From the NCBI RefSeq assembly GCF_000283155.1, contig NW_004454177.1:6277060-6341059 (forward strand): a stretch of DNA of 64,000 nt. Direction: 5' to 3'. Below are positions 35,051 through 44,843 of the stretch, piece after piece; within the stretch, counting starts at the first letter, position 1; each line of letters opens with the position of its first letter. The translations under genes and the position numbers were made by a program. The DNA is from Ceratotherium simum simum. Its lineage: Eukaryota > Chordata > Mammalia > Perissodactyla > Rhinocerotidae. The notes beneath the pieces are model-generated. The model was not told the DNA's origin and made no database searches. It saw nothing but the letters and a program-made list of their open reading frames with translations.

Positions 35051-36724
35051 GAATTAACCTGCCTTAGTAACTTGTTCCATTCTCTAAATCCCTTCTTACT
35101 GAGAGAGACAGTCTTCCCCTGCCTGAATTAAATTTCCTGCCTAATTTCAATCTATCGCTCCCACTTGCTCTGTCCTCAATGGAAGAGTGGTGCCTGACCA
35201 CACATCCCCAGGGCATGGCCCTCCAGATGTGATAACCCCTCAGCCCTCTCCTCCCTAGGCAGAACCTCCAGCTCCTTGCTTTGCCCACACGTCCTCCTCT
35301 GCAGCCCTTCGTCACTGCTGAGACTCTCCCCTTGGCCACGTTCAAATGTCCACAAGACTCATATGAAAGGAGCCAGCTGTGGTGCTAGGACAGCAAGGGC
35401 CTGACCCCCAGGAAGGACCAAGGGAGAAGCTCCCCACTCCAACATTCCATAGCATAAATACAGCATCTTGAGGAACAGCGTAGAGCCCCCCTCTTTTTCT
35501 GGATGAACCTCCACCTTGTGCTCTCCGCGCCCCTTGCCCACCTCACAGGTAAACTTCTAAGGTGAACCAGGAAATGATATCCAGACATGTTCATTCATTT
35601 ACTCATCCGACAGGCGTTTATCGGGCTCCTACAACTTGCCAGGTAAATAAGTCCTAGTTATAGTACCAGGTGCTGCAGGGCTGTGCAGGAGGAGGGCAGG
35701 CTTCACAGAAGAGGCGGCATTGGAGCAGGGTCTGAAAGGATAAGGAGGCGTTTCCCATGAGGCCTGCCAGGCTCTAGCTTTGGGCCTTTAGGGGAAGGAG
35801 GACTGGACCAGAATTGGTTCTGCTAAGCCTCAGGAAACAAACTGGGTGGCAGACCTGGGTCTCTGCAACAATTCAATCAAAAAGTCCACGGAGGCCCAAG
35901 ACCTTGATCTGATGTAGGCACCAAAAAGGGGGGTTGGGGAGGGGTGGAGATCAGCAGAGCCCAACAGAGGGATCTCTGGGAAGTCTTAGTAGTGGGTGTT
36001 GGGCCAATACTAGAGTCAGGGTTCCAGAGAAATCTATCTGGAGATCTCTAAGGCCCAGCAAACCACTCAGAATACTAGGGGCAAGGCCTCAACCCAGGGA
36101 ACAGAGGCAGCCAGAGAGTGGGATGGGGAGATCTGGACAGTGACCCAAGCCCCAGGAAACCTGGCTGGACTTAGGACCTGGATTTGGGCCCAGGTGGATC
36201 TGGAATAAGATGGGTCAAAAGCCAGCCTTTGGGCCAGGAGCACACATGGTGGGAGATAAGGAAGGACAAACGCCCAGCTGTGTTCACCCAGGCGTGGGCT
36301 GAGGCTTGGCGCTGTGGGCGTTCGTGGTGCACTGATGGAGCCCCTGTGGCCAGAGTGAAGGGTAAGGTGGGAGATGACTTTGGGAAGGTCAGTTAAGGGT
36401 GTGGCTCTCATCTCATAGGTCATGGAGGACATCCCTCCTAAATGTCGCTTCCTCTGAACCTAGAGCTCTTGATCAAGATTTTTCTCAGGGATCCAAAGGG
36501 CTACCAAGGGTTTTTCCATGTCCACACCTGGCCACTCCCCAGGGGCAGCTCCTACTGAGCCCTAAAAACCTTAGGGTACAGGGAGAGCCTTGGGCATGCA
36601 TAGGATGCCATCCATCCTTTCCCCTCAGGGCTTGTCCCCCGCTGTGGCCACTCTAGGTGGGCCTAGGGTGGAGAGCAGCAGGCTTCCAGGAGGGGTGGGG
36701 CTGGTGCCTGGGAGAAGGCCAGAG

Positions 36725-36900
36725 GACTGTGGACAGCCTTGTAATTTAATTATTTGACTGCAGAAAGGAGATCTCATCTACTGGGTGCTCATCCTTGTTA
36801 AGCTAATTGTCTGTCTCCTTCTCTCTCTTCTCTCCCCACTTGCTGGGGAAGTCACTGTGGCCTAATTGAGTTATCATAAAGATAATGGCTGATGCTCTAG
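36725..36900. promoter_or_regulatory. Candidate intronic enhancer island
   Basis: TAATTTAATTA at 36742-36752, ctaattgtctg and cctaattgag (36861-36870) give several homeodomain-type cores in about 175 bp of repeat-free sequence. Function is inferred. Confidence 0.35.
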
Positions 36901-37076
36901 CCAGAGCTGAGAAAGGAGGAGCCCTCTCACAGCTGCTCAGTCTCCAGACAGGACCTCCAGGAGCTGAGATGTGGGCAGTGGGCGGGGGCTAGGGCGGGGA
37001 TTCCTGGGGGGGAGGCTGTGTGAATGATGCTTAGCCCAATGAGTCTAACCGACTAGGTGTTGCAAAAATGACAGGG

Positions 37077-37100
37077 CTCTCTCTCTCTCTCTCTCTCTCT
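37077..37100 (+). repeat. CT microsatellite, twelve units
   Basis: It is a pure (CT)12 run in the intron before Ig7. Confidence 0.95.
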
Positions 37101-37194
37101 GCTCTTTCATGTCACCCAAGGGGAGCTCACTTATGAGATAAACAGGTCTCTGGTCTGCGCACATTTGGGGCTTTCCCAGAAAGGCAACCAGGCA

Positions 37195-37395
37195 GCATAA
37201 GGGAGAGAGGCAAACAGGTCAGATCTCAAATCCCACTGTCACCTCTTATGAGCCAGGCGACCTAGAGCAAATTACTTCTCCACTCTGAACCTCAGTTTTC
37301 TCATCTGTAATACAGAGACATTTACGCTCACATCACATTATTGGTGGGAGGATTCAGAAAGATGATGTGTGTAAAGAACTGAAACAACCAGTGAT
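37195..37395 (+). repeat. MIR SINE, + strand
   Basis: Landmarks are tctcaaatcccactgtcacctcttatgagcc, aaattacttctccactctgaacctcag and tctcatctgtaatacagag. Confidence 0.78.
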
Positions 37396-38015
37396 GGGAG
37401 CTTCCACTCACCTCTCCTAACACTTGGTGATGATGGAAAGGACTGAGGTAGCTGATGGGACCTCTGCAGGAGGAGACAGAGAACAGCACTGTGGTTTTAG
37501 ATGAGCAGCTCTGGGGCGTGCGTGGGTGAAGTCTCAGTGTTGGCCTTCCTCCCCTGCCATCTGGGCACATCATCTCTATCCGTCCCAGGCCCCCAGAGAG
37601 TTGTGAGGTGCGTCTCTGGGATGAGAAAGTGGGCACAGGTCTGCCGAGGAGGCGCAGAGAAGTTGGTGTGAAAGTTGAGCAGTGTGTCAGTGGGCAGATA
37701 GGAGTCAAGAAGCATGTGAGTCATCACTATTCAAGTTCCAGGACAAACCTGAAGGTCAGGACTAATGTAGCCCAGCCTTGGCCCTGAATAGAGACAGTAG
37801 GTCCAGGCCTGTGTTGGCAGAGGGATGAGAACCAGGGGACAATGGTGGGGCACCCCAAGAGATTCTGCACATATAGGAGAACAAGGCACCAGTGCCTGGG
37901 GGAACTCTGCTGACAGCCCAGCCCAGGGTCAGGAGGCACCCAAAGGTGAGGCAGTGCTGCTGGCCAGGCTGGGGCCGGTAGGGGGCCTGACAGCAGCATC
38001 CCCTTGCCTTCCCAG

Positions 38016-38294
38016 TGCCCCCTCTAATCCAGCCCTTCGAGTTCCCGCCTGCCTCCATCGGCCAGCTGCTCTACATCCCCTGCGTGGTGTCCTCGGGGGA
38101 CATGCCCATCCGCATCACCTGGAGGAAGGACGGACAGGTGATCATCTCAGGCTCGGGCGTGACCATCGAGAGCAAGGAATTCATGAGCTCCCTGCAGATC
38201 TCCAGCGTCTCCCTCAAGCACAACGGCAACTACACGTGCATTGCCAGCAATGCAGCGGCCACCGTGAGCAGGGAGCGCCAGCTCATCGTGCGCG
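38016..38294 (+). CDS. DSCAML1: DSCAML1 exon (likely exon 9): Ig7
   Basis: This 279 bp exon has 93 codons, phase 1 to 1. The acceptor is ccttgccttcccag and the donor GTGAGC. The frame reads [16 protein letters not shown] across the junction. The Ig core is [11 protein letters not shown], then ITWRKDG, then NGNYTC. The sequon NYT overlaps the F-strand cysteine, as in DSCAM. The exon ends RQLIVR. In fly Dscam1 the Ig7 domain is one of three variable domains; here it is a single, invariant exon. The family relation is established knowledge, and the absence of copies is what I see in this sequence. Confidence 0.97.
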
Positions 38295-38704
38295 GTGAGC
38301 AGAGACAGGCCGGCGGTGGGGAGGGAGGGGCCAGCTTGCTCTGCTGCTAAAACGGTCTCCCTAGATTTCTGGTTTGAGTCACAGCCTGATGCAAGATTGG
38401 CTCCAGCAGGGCCTTAAAGATCAAGAGATGCGAACCTCTTACTTTCCAGGCCAGGAAACTGAGGCCCTGAGAGGGGAAGACACTTGCTCTGTTAGTTGCT
38501 GGCAAAGTCAGAACTGGAACTCAACTCCCAACTCCCAGCCCAGTACTCTGCAAAAGCTCTTGACATCTTGGGTTTCGGAGCTGCCTCTCCCAACTTTATA
38601 ATGATCCAGGCAGGGCTAACATTGAATGGAAGGTGCCCAAAGCCCCAGAAGATGTATCAGAGACTGAGACAATCTGTTTCTCCCTACCTCCCCTCTTGCT
38701 GCAG
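38295..38704 (+). other. DSCAML1: Short intron, 410 bp, between the Ig7 exon and the first Ig8 exon
   Basis: The intron contains a reversed MIR remnant (about 38425-38560), recognisable by the order gaggccctgagagg, then a weakened ggtcacacagct region, then aactggaactcaactcc. It ends in a good pyrimidine tract (ctcccctcttgctgcag). Nothing else is seen. Confidence 0.85.
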
Positions 38705-38824
38705 TTCCCCCTCGCTTCGTGGTGCAGCCCAACAACCAGGATGGCATCTATGGCAAAGCTGGTGTGCTCAACTGCTCAGTGGACGGCTACCCCCCACCCA
38801 AGGTCATGTGGAAGCATGCCAAGG
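38705..38824 (+). CDS. DSCAML1: DSCAML1 exon (likely exon 10): first part of Ig8
   Basis: This 120 bp exon has 40 codons, phase 1 to 1. The acceptor is cttgctgcag and the donor GTAAGC. The frame reads [18 protein letters not shown] and ends MWKHAKG across the junction. It supplies the B-strand cysteine (LNCSVDG, also a sequon NCS) and the core tryptophan of Ig8. The F-strand cysteine is on the next exon. DSCAM has a split at the matching place. Together the two exons give 297 bp, the same size as the single Ig5 exon. Confidence 0.97.
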
Positions 38825-39711
38825 GTAAGCCCCTGGCCAGCCAGCATCTCTGAGCAGGACCGGGGGGGGGAGGGGAGGATGCTGTTGGGACATGGGGCCT
38901 ATTCCCTACACACAACTCCTAGCCCTGGGTGGGAACCCTGGGTTCTGAGTTTTAAGGGGACCCCAGATCTGAAGGTCATCTTCAGTCACCCTCAGGGTCT
39001 GTGGACCAGGGACAGCTGTCATGCTGACTCTGGATTTCCTCTTGTCCCCACAGATTGACCTCTCCCCTCCCCCTCCAGCCCTAGAACTCAGCGTATATCT
39101 GCTTTCCCCACCCTTCCCTGGGGTCCCAGAGCCTCATTGGCCCCTGCTTCTCACCAGTCAACCTATTCTGGGATCTTGGTCCTTCTTGGAGCCCAACTTC
39201 ATCCCACGGATGCATTTGGTATCTGACTAAGCCCCATGCCAACTTCTTATCCCAGACCATATCTGTTGCTGACACTGGGGGAATGGGAGGGGGTACCACA
39301 AAGCCCCCTTTGGAGGAGGTTGGCCTCTTTCCCGGGCCTGGCTGCCTAAGGCCAGGCAACTGCCCTTTGATGGTTCAATCTTCCCTTTGCCTGTTGCCAA
39401 GTGGCCCAAAGACAACTCTTTCTTCCTCTCTGAGGACTTCACCCCAAAGGAGCTCAGTGCCAGGTGGGCACTGAGCTGAGGCCCCCAACTCCATCTCCTT
39501 ACCTCAGAACTGGGGCAGGGCCAGATCTCTGGGAAGATCTTTCCTGTTGCCCAACAGGAGCTGTGTGGGCTCCCAGCACTTTGGGGATGCTACAAAATGG
39601 CCCTAGATTGGCAAGAGAAAGGTGTCAGGGCCATTCCTCGGGCCACTCCAATCCTCCCCAGCTTGCTCCCTAGCCTAGACACCAGCCCTCCTAACGGCTG
39701 CCTCCCTCCAG
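38825..39711 (+). other. DSCAML1: Intron, 887 bp, inside Ig8
   Basis: The intron is unique GC-rich sequence with a run of nine G residues near 38863-38871 and a pyrimidine-rich 3' end. I see no recognisable repeat or regulatory element in it. Confidence 0.8.
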
Positions 39712-39888
39712 GGAGCGGGAACCCCCAGCAGTACCACCCAGTGCCCCTCACCGGCCGCATCCAGATCCTGCCCAACAGCTCGCTGCTGATCCGCCACGTC
39801 CTGGAAGAGGACATCGGCTACTACCTCTGCCAGGCCAGCAACGGCGTGGGCACCGACATCAGCAAGTCCATGTTCCTCACTGTCAAGA
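39712..39888 (+). CDS. DSCAML1: DSCAML1 exon (likely exon 11): second part of Ig8
   Basis: This 177 bp exon has 59 codons, phase 1 to 1. The acceptor is ctccctccag and the donor GTGAGT is close to consensus. The frame reads [16 protein letters not shown], then [20 protein letters not shown]. The motif [11 protein letters not shown] carries the F-strand cysteine that pairs with LNC of the previous exon. Here the usual D-x-G-x-Y-x-C signature has isoleucine between D and G, which is normal for this protein. A sequon NSS is present. The exon ends SMFLTVK and the last base A starts the Ile codon completed by the next exon, 19.6 kb downstream. Confidence 0.97.
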
Positions 39889-40289
39889 GTGAGTCCTGCC
39901 CCTATGTGGCCCCCCAGCACGCCCGACACAGGCCAAGGCCCATCTCTGCACTCACCCTGCCTCCTTGCTTGGTTTCCATTGTTCCATCTGCGAAGGGGAG
40001 GCAGGAAGGATTCCTAGCCAGAAGTGGGCTTGGGGCCCTTGGATGGGGGATTCAAAATCACTCTCATCTAAAACAATGGCCTCACCCTGAACGGCCCCAA
40101 CCCACCACCTTCCAGTCATGATAAGCTCATGATTTGCTGTCCTAGAGTATCATGTGACACCCCGTTTACTTTGCTCTGTAGGTTGGCAATTCCATCTTCA
40201 TAGTCAGATCAAACAATTTATTTCTGTTACTTAATATACACCTGCTAGTGTATAACCTGTTTGTGGCTTAGAAAGGGGGATACCTTATT

Positions 40290-40480
40290 ACACAATGTAG
40301 GGGAAAGGCCAATGGGCAGAAAACCCAGGTTCCAATTCCAGATCTATCTAAGGAGCTCTGTGACTCTGGGCCATCACTTCACCTCTCCAGGCTCCACTTT
40401 TCTCACCTGCGCTAGAGGTTCATTCCCAGCCCACCCACCCCACAAAATTGTTGTGAATAACACAGGAACAAATCACAGAA
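40290..40480 (+). repeat. MIR SINE, + strand
   Basis: Landmarks are caggttccaattccagatc, ctctgtgactctgggccatcacttcacctctccagg and aaaattgttgtgaataac. Confidence 0.7.
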
Positions 40481-40754
40481 AGGGGAAGATGCTTTGGAAA
40501 AGCCGAAAGAGCAGTAAAACTCATTATAACTTGGTGCTCTATCTATGGCTTCTAAATCCCCAGACACAGAGCCGGCCTCAACAGCCTTGGAAGCACAGAA
40601 CATCCCTGAATTCTGTTAATCACACACAGACAGTCCTACTAGGAGAGCCTAGCCCTCTACACTCTTAGGTGTCTGTGTAATGGCCACCCAGGAATCACGT
40701 CAGGAGAGTGTCCGTCTGACCCTAGGTCAGAAAAAGGACCATGGGCCATGGAGG

Positions 40755-41015
40755 ACAGCAGTAAGAGCCTGAGTTTTTGCATCTGACCAAGCCAAGTGTG
40801 AATCTGGGCGCCATGTTGTAATTACTGTGACCTTGATGAGTTTCCTTGGCCTCACTGTGCCTCGTTTTCCTGATGTAGAATATGAGAATCCTAATAGTGC
40901 CTGACCCATTATGTTTATCAGCGGTAAGTCAGATGATATGTGTCAAGCAGCCAGTATGGTAACTGGCACCCAGTAGGCCGTCAAAGATTTAGCCACTGGA
41001 ATCGTTACTCTTAGT
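40755..41015 (+). repeat. MIR SINE, + strand
   Basis: Landmarks are gtgaccttgatgagtttccttggcctcac, gaatcctaatagtgcctgacccatta and ggcacccagtaggccgtcaaa. Confidence 0.65.
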
Positions 41016-43179
41016 GGTAGTCCCTCCAGGGCCAGGTGTAGGAAAGGCTGCTGAGAGCAGTGCCCAGTGTGCGGTCTGCCCAGCCGCTCCCCGGAGCTCC
41101 CTCCTGTAAGAATCATAGCTCCTTTATCGCTTGCCAAGCCCGTGTTCAGCTCAGCCCAAGGCGGGGAAGCCCCGGCAATCAGCAATCGATGCTCAGGGAG
41201 CTCCGAGCCGGAATCCCCACCCTGGGGAGCTACTTCCCTCGCACTATCAAAAAGCACTTTGTCCTTAATAAAGCCAGGCAATCAATCTACATCCCTCAGC
41301 CGGGGAGGACTCCGCTAATTCTGCCCGCGTGAGGCGAGAGGAAGAGCAGGCACCTTGTGGAACCATCCTTGGTGTCTGATCCTTATCTCCCCACTCTCAG
41401 AGGGAGAGATGAGCCCAAACTCGCAGACTTGTTTTTTTTTTCTGCCTTTGCTCTTTTTCTCTAAGTTAGGGGATTCCACTGAGCAAATGTGGCTGTGGCT
41501 TGGGGACACGTGGTTTCTCTGTGGAGATGAAGGGGCCCTGGGTGACGGGCGACGCAGAGGTCAGGAGGTGGGATGTGTGTGAGGACACAGTTCACGTCAG
41601 GCTGTCCTGGGGGACCCTGGGCGAGTCACTTCACCTCTCTGGGCCTGCATTTTTCTGTGCCGTCTTTGCTTCACAGCCCAGGAGGCAGCTATGAAACACT
41701 CTGAGCTATTTGGAGAAAGCACATTTTGTAAATCCAGGGCAGCCTCGTGCACTCATGCAACACGAAGTCACACACACACACTCACGGTGGTGTCAACCTC
41801 TGGCCCCCCTCTTCCTTAGGGAATGAGGCAATCTCGTACTTGTGGGCAGAATCTGGACCTTGTTCCTTCCTTTCCTCCCCTTGTCCTAATTTCAGCTGCC
41901 TTGTCATTTTCCTCTGCTTCCTTCCAGAGCAAGGCATGTGCACACTCCTTTCTTACATCTGCTTTGTCTCACAAACACCTCCGGGTCATGTTTTCCCACT
42001 CACCACACCTCCCTCACACACTGTCTACACAGTGTCTCTCAGCCCTTCCTCACACAGCCTGTCTGCACCCCTGGCTCCTCGCTCCCTGCTCCCTTCCTCC
42101 CACAGCCCTCATCCCACAGGCTGCCTTCCAGCTGTGCTCTCACATACCCCCAGCACACTCGGGGTCCAAACCCTCACACACGTGTGCTACCTCAGGTGGC
42201 CTTTTCCTCACAAATGGCCTTTTCCTCACCCGTTTTCTGTCACAAATGCCCCCTTCTATTCCAGCCCCACTCTCCCCAATGACCTGCCCAGCCATGCTAG
42301 AGGCCCCTATGCCACCCCAAATGCCAGCAGGAGAGGAGGAGCAGGGCCGGGGCATTTGAGGCCAGAGGGCAGTCAGTGTAGAGGATTGAGCACGGGCAGG
42401 CCCTCTGTCTAGGGTTGGAGGGTCTGACTGCTCTTCTGCGGCAGCCTAAATAATGCTACACGGTATCTGGCTGCCAGAAGATGCTCTTGTGACAATGTGA
42501 CAGTGTTGAGAGGGTGCGAGGTGGTTGGGAACTTTCGTTCTGCCTCCTGCTGCTTTCACGCAGGCATAGTGCTCCAGGTAACCCACCCTCAGCTCCTCTC
42601 CTTACACATCCTCCCCCTGCCTGCTCTGCCCTTTCCCTCCTTCATTCTCCCTCAACCTCCCCACACTACCCCACTCAGTTCAACTGACAGGGCACAGGAA
42701 GGTGTGGAAGGACCTTTAGGACCTGGGCGTGTGGGTTACCAATGGGATTGCTGGGGCAAAGCCATTCTTAGTCATCCTTTAGTCCATCTCCAACATCCAC
42801 ACTGCCAACACTCCCCCGCATCCCCTTCCAGAGCTGGCCGCAGAAAGACCTACCACTTGCAAAGCCAATTTCAAGGCTCTCCTCAATGCCTCTAACACAC
42901 TCAGGAAAATGTTCACCCAATACGGCTCCACCTTGTCAGACCTCACACTTTTGTGACCTCTTAGAAGGCAAACTGAACTTAATCCCCTCTTTAGCCAAGT
43001 AGAAGTAGTAAAGTAAATGTATCAAAGGGACGTACATCATAGAAAGCATTCAAGTGTCCAACTGGTTATTTGTGGTCGGCCTCTGTTGGGGAGTATCTAC
43101 ACCATTGACTCTGATGGTTTCCAGTGATAACCCAACAGATGCTCACTGAGCACTCGCTAAATAGGTCAATAAAACTCTG

Positions 43180-43375
43180 TGGCTAAGAGCACAGACTTTA
43201 GAACCAGATGGACCTAGGTTCAAATTCCAGCTCTGACACTTGATAGCTGTGGGATCTTGGATAATGATCTCTGTAAGTATGGAATTATGATGCTTTTTAC
43301 TCGTTGGTAAGGTTTAAATGAGATGCACTTACAGCAATTAACACAGTACTTGGCACAAAATACAGTCACAAATCA
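43180..43375 (+). repeat. MIR SINE, nearly full length
   Basis: Landmarks are gctaagagcacagactttagaacc, aggttcaaattccagctctgacacttgatagctgtggg, ggtttaaatgag and cagtacttggcac. Confidence 0.88.
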
Positions 43376-43379
43376 TTAG

Positions 43380-43935
43380 CAATCAGTTTTCGGTGCTGAA
43401 AATCTAGTGATGAGTAAGACAGAGTTGCTGTTCTCAGAAAATTTAGAATCTTGAAGATGAGATAGACATATACCCAAAACAACTAGAATACACAAGATGA
43501 TAAGAGCCTTAAAAAGGTACAAACAAGGTGATAGAAAGAATATCGGGGATGGAGGAATCAAGTTTAACTTTGGAGGTGAATAAGGGAGTGTCAGGGAAAG
43601 CTCCTCCACAGCAGTGGTCTCTAAGAAGAACTTGAGGGTGAGAGGATTCTGACAGGAATCAATGGGGTAAAGGTCACTCCATTCCAGTGTGAGAAAAAGC
43701 ATAGCAAGGGCATGGAGGCAGGAAGGTCCATGCCTGTCTTCTGGTAAGGTGGGGACTTAGGGTATCCAGTGGAGACTGAAGGGAGGATGCATGGGGAGGA
43801 TGGAATGTGAGGTGCTTGTGGGCTTTGGAAGCTAAAGGTTTTCCATGTAGAGTTGACTCTAGAACCAGAGTGCCAGGAGCCCAGGGGTCTGATGGGGTCG
43901 GGATTCCAGAGCAGGTTCTTGGAGACTTGCCATTT
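43380..43935 (-). repeat. L2 LINE fragment, reversed
   Basis: Landmarks are gatgagtaagacagagttgctg, gagggtgagaggattctgac, gcaagggcatggaggcagg and gctaaaggttttcca. The order follows reversed L2. Confidence 0.65.
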
Positions 43936-44284
43936 AGAACCTTTCCTCCGGGCCCCAGGGTGCCAAGGGTGTGTTAGAGTGGGCAAGTGATTTTCCAAGT
44001 CCCTGGACATCCTTACTGGCAACCAACCAGATGGGACTGGCCCCCACTCCTCCCTGACCCGCAGATGTTGGTGTGAGCTGAGCTGAGCCCATGAGGGCCT
44101 GAGCCTATAGCCCAGCCTAGCTACCATCACAAGTACAGCACCCGACAGTTTACAAAGCTCTTCCCATATCTTGTCTGTGAGGTCAGCAGGCAATAGCTTC
44201 TTCTCAGAAAAGGTAAGGCCCTGGATCAAGGTCATTGGGTGATACAGTCCCAGCTGAAACTGGACCTTACCTCTGTGGACTCAT

Positions 44285-44490
44285 GGTTTGGTGGAAAGAG
44301 CACAGACCCAGAGTCAGAAGACTAGATACTGGTCCTGGCTCTATGACTCACTGGGAATCATCCAGGAGCTGTCCCTTCCCTTCTCTGGGTCTCGGTTTCC
44401 TCATCTGTACCATAAGAGGCCTGGAGTAAAATCTAGGCACTAGCTGATCCCAAGGTCCCTTCCAGCTCGGACAATCTGTGATTCTAGCGG
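44285..44490 (+). repeat. MIR SINE fragment, + strand
   Basis: Landmarks are tggtggaaagagcacag, gtcctggctctatgactcactggg and tctcggtttcctcatctgtaccataag. Confidence 0.68.
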
Positions 44491-44816
44491 TGTGCATGGT
44501 CCTTTCAGGCACCAGACTGCCTCCCAGAACTTGGTTGAAAATAAATGCAATTAACTGAAAAAATACCACCTCCACAGAGCTTCCTTTTATCTCCCTTTTA
44601 AAATGTACAAAAAGAGATAATGACCAACAGGAGAGGAGGCAATTCCTCCTCCAACTGATACATGGGGAAAAAAATAAAGCATCTTCAAAGAGAATGCTTC
44701 ACTGAAAGGGAAGAACAAAGCCAGGCTGCTTAGTCCGGGGCGCAAGGGGCTGGCTGTGTTTTGATGTCGCCAGTGCATGGCGGTGCCTCCCGGGACTCGG
44801 TGGCCCCCTTGTGCAG

Positions 44817-44843
44817 CAGGTTACCTGATTAGACAGGTCCTGT
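44817..44843. promoter_or_regulatory. Candidate ZEB-type paired E-box palindromes
   Basis: CAGGTTACCTG at 44817-44827 is a perfect palindrome about one central base and contains two inverted CAGGT cores, the ZEB1/ZEB2 site. ACAGGTCCTGT at 44833-44843 is a second odd palindrome with another CAGGT core. It lies in a low-repeat stretch. Function is inferred. Confidence 0.4.

Larger units (their letters stand above)
28969..38015 (+). other. DSCAML1: Intron, 9.0 kb, between the Ig6 and Ig7 exons
   Basis: The intron holds L2 fragments on both strands (29435-29510 +, 33095-33370 -, 34690-35050 +, 35590-35760 -), MIR pieces (29665-29875 -, 33400-33585 -, 37195-37395 +), TG/GA and CT microsatellites (31075-31132, 37077-37100), an alternating purine-pyrimidine stretch (31910-32085) and candidate regulatory islands at 30760-31020, 31425-31510 and 36725-36900. 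In arthropod Dscam1 this position holds an array of alternative Ig7 exons. I find no second Ig-like frame here. Confidence 0.85.

Noticed and set aside
28969..38015. Hidden array of alternative Ig7 exons as in arthropod Dscam1
   Set aside because: I looked for Ig-like frames with the C...W...YxC spacing and flanking splice sites and saw none; the intron holds old repeats and unique non-coding DNA.
41747..42412. 221-codon open frame in the long intron
   Set aside because: It spans CA- and CCT-rich low-complexity sequence, so the frame is compositional; no domain or splice context is visible.
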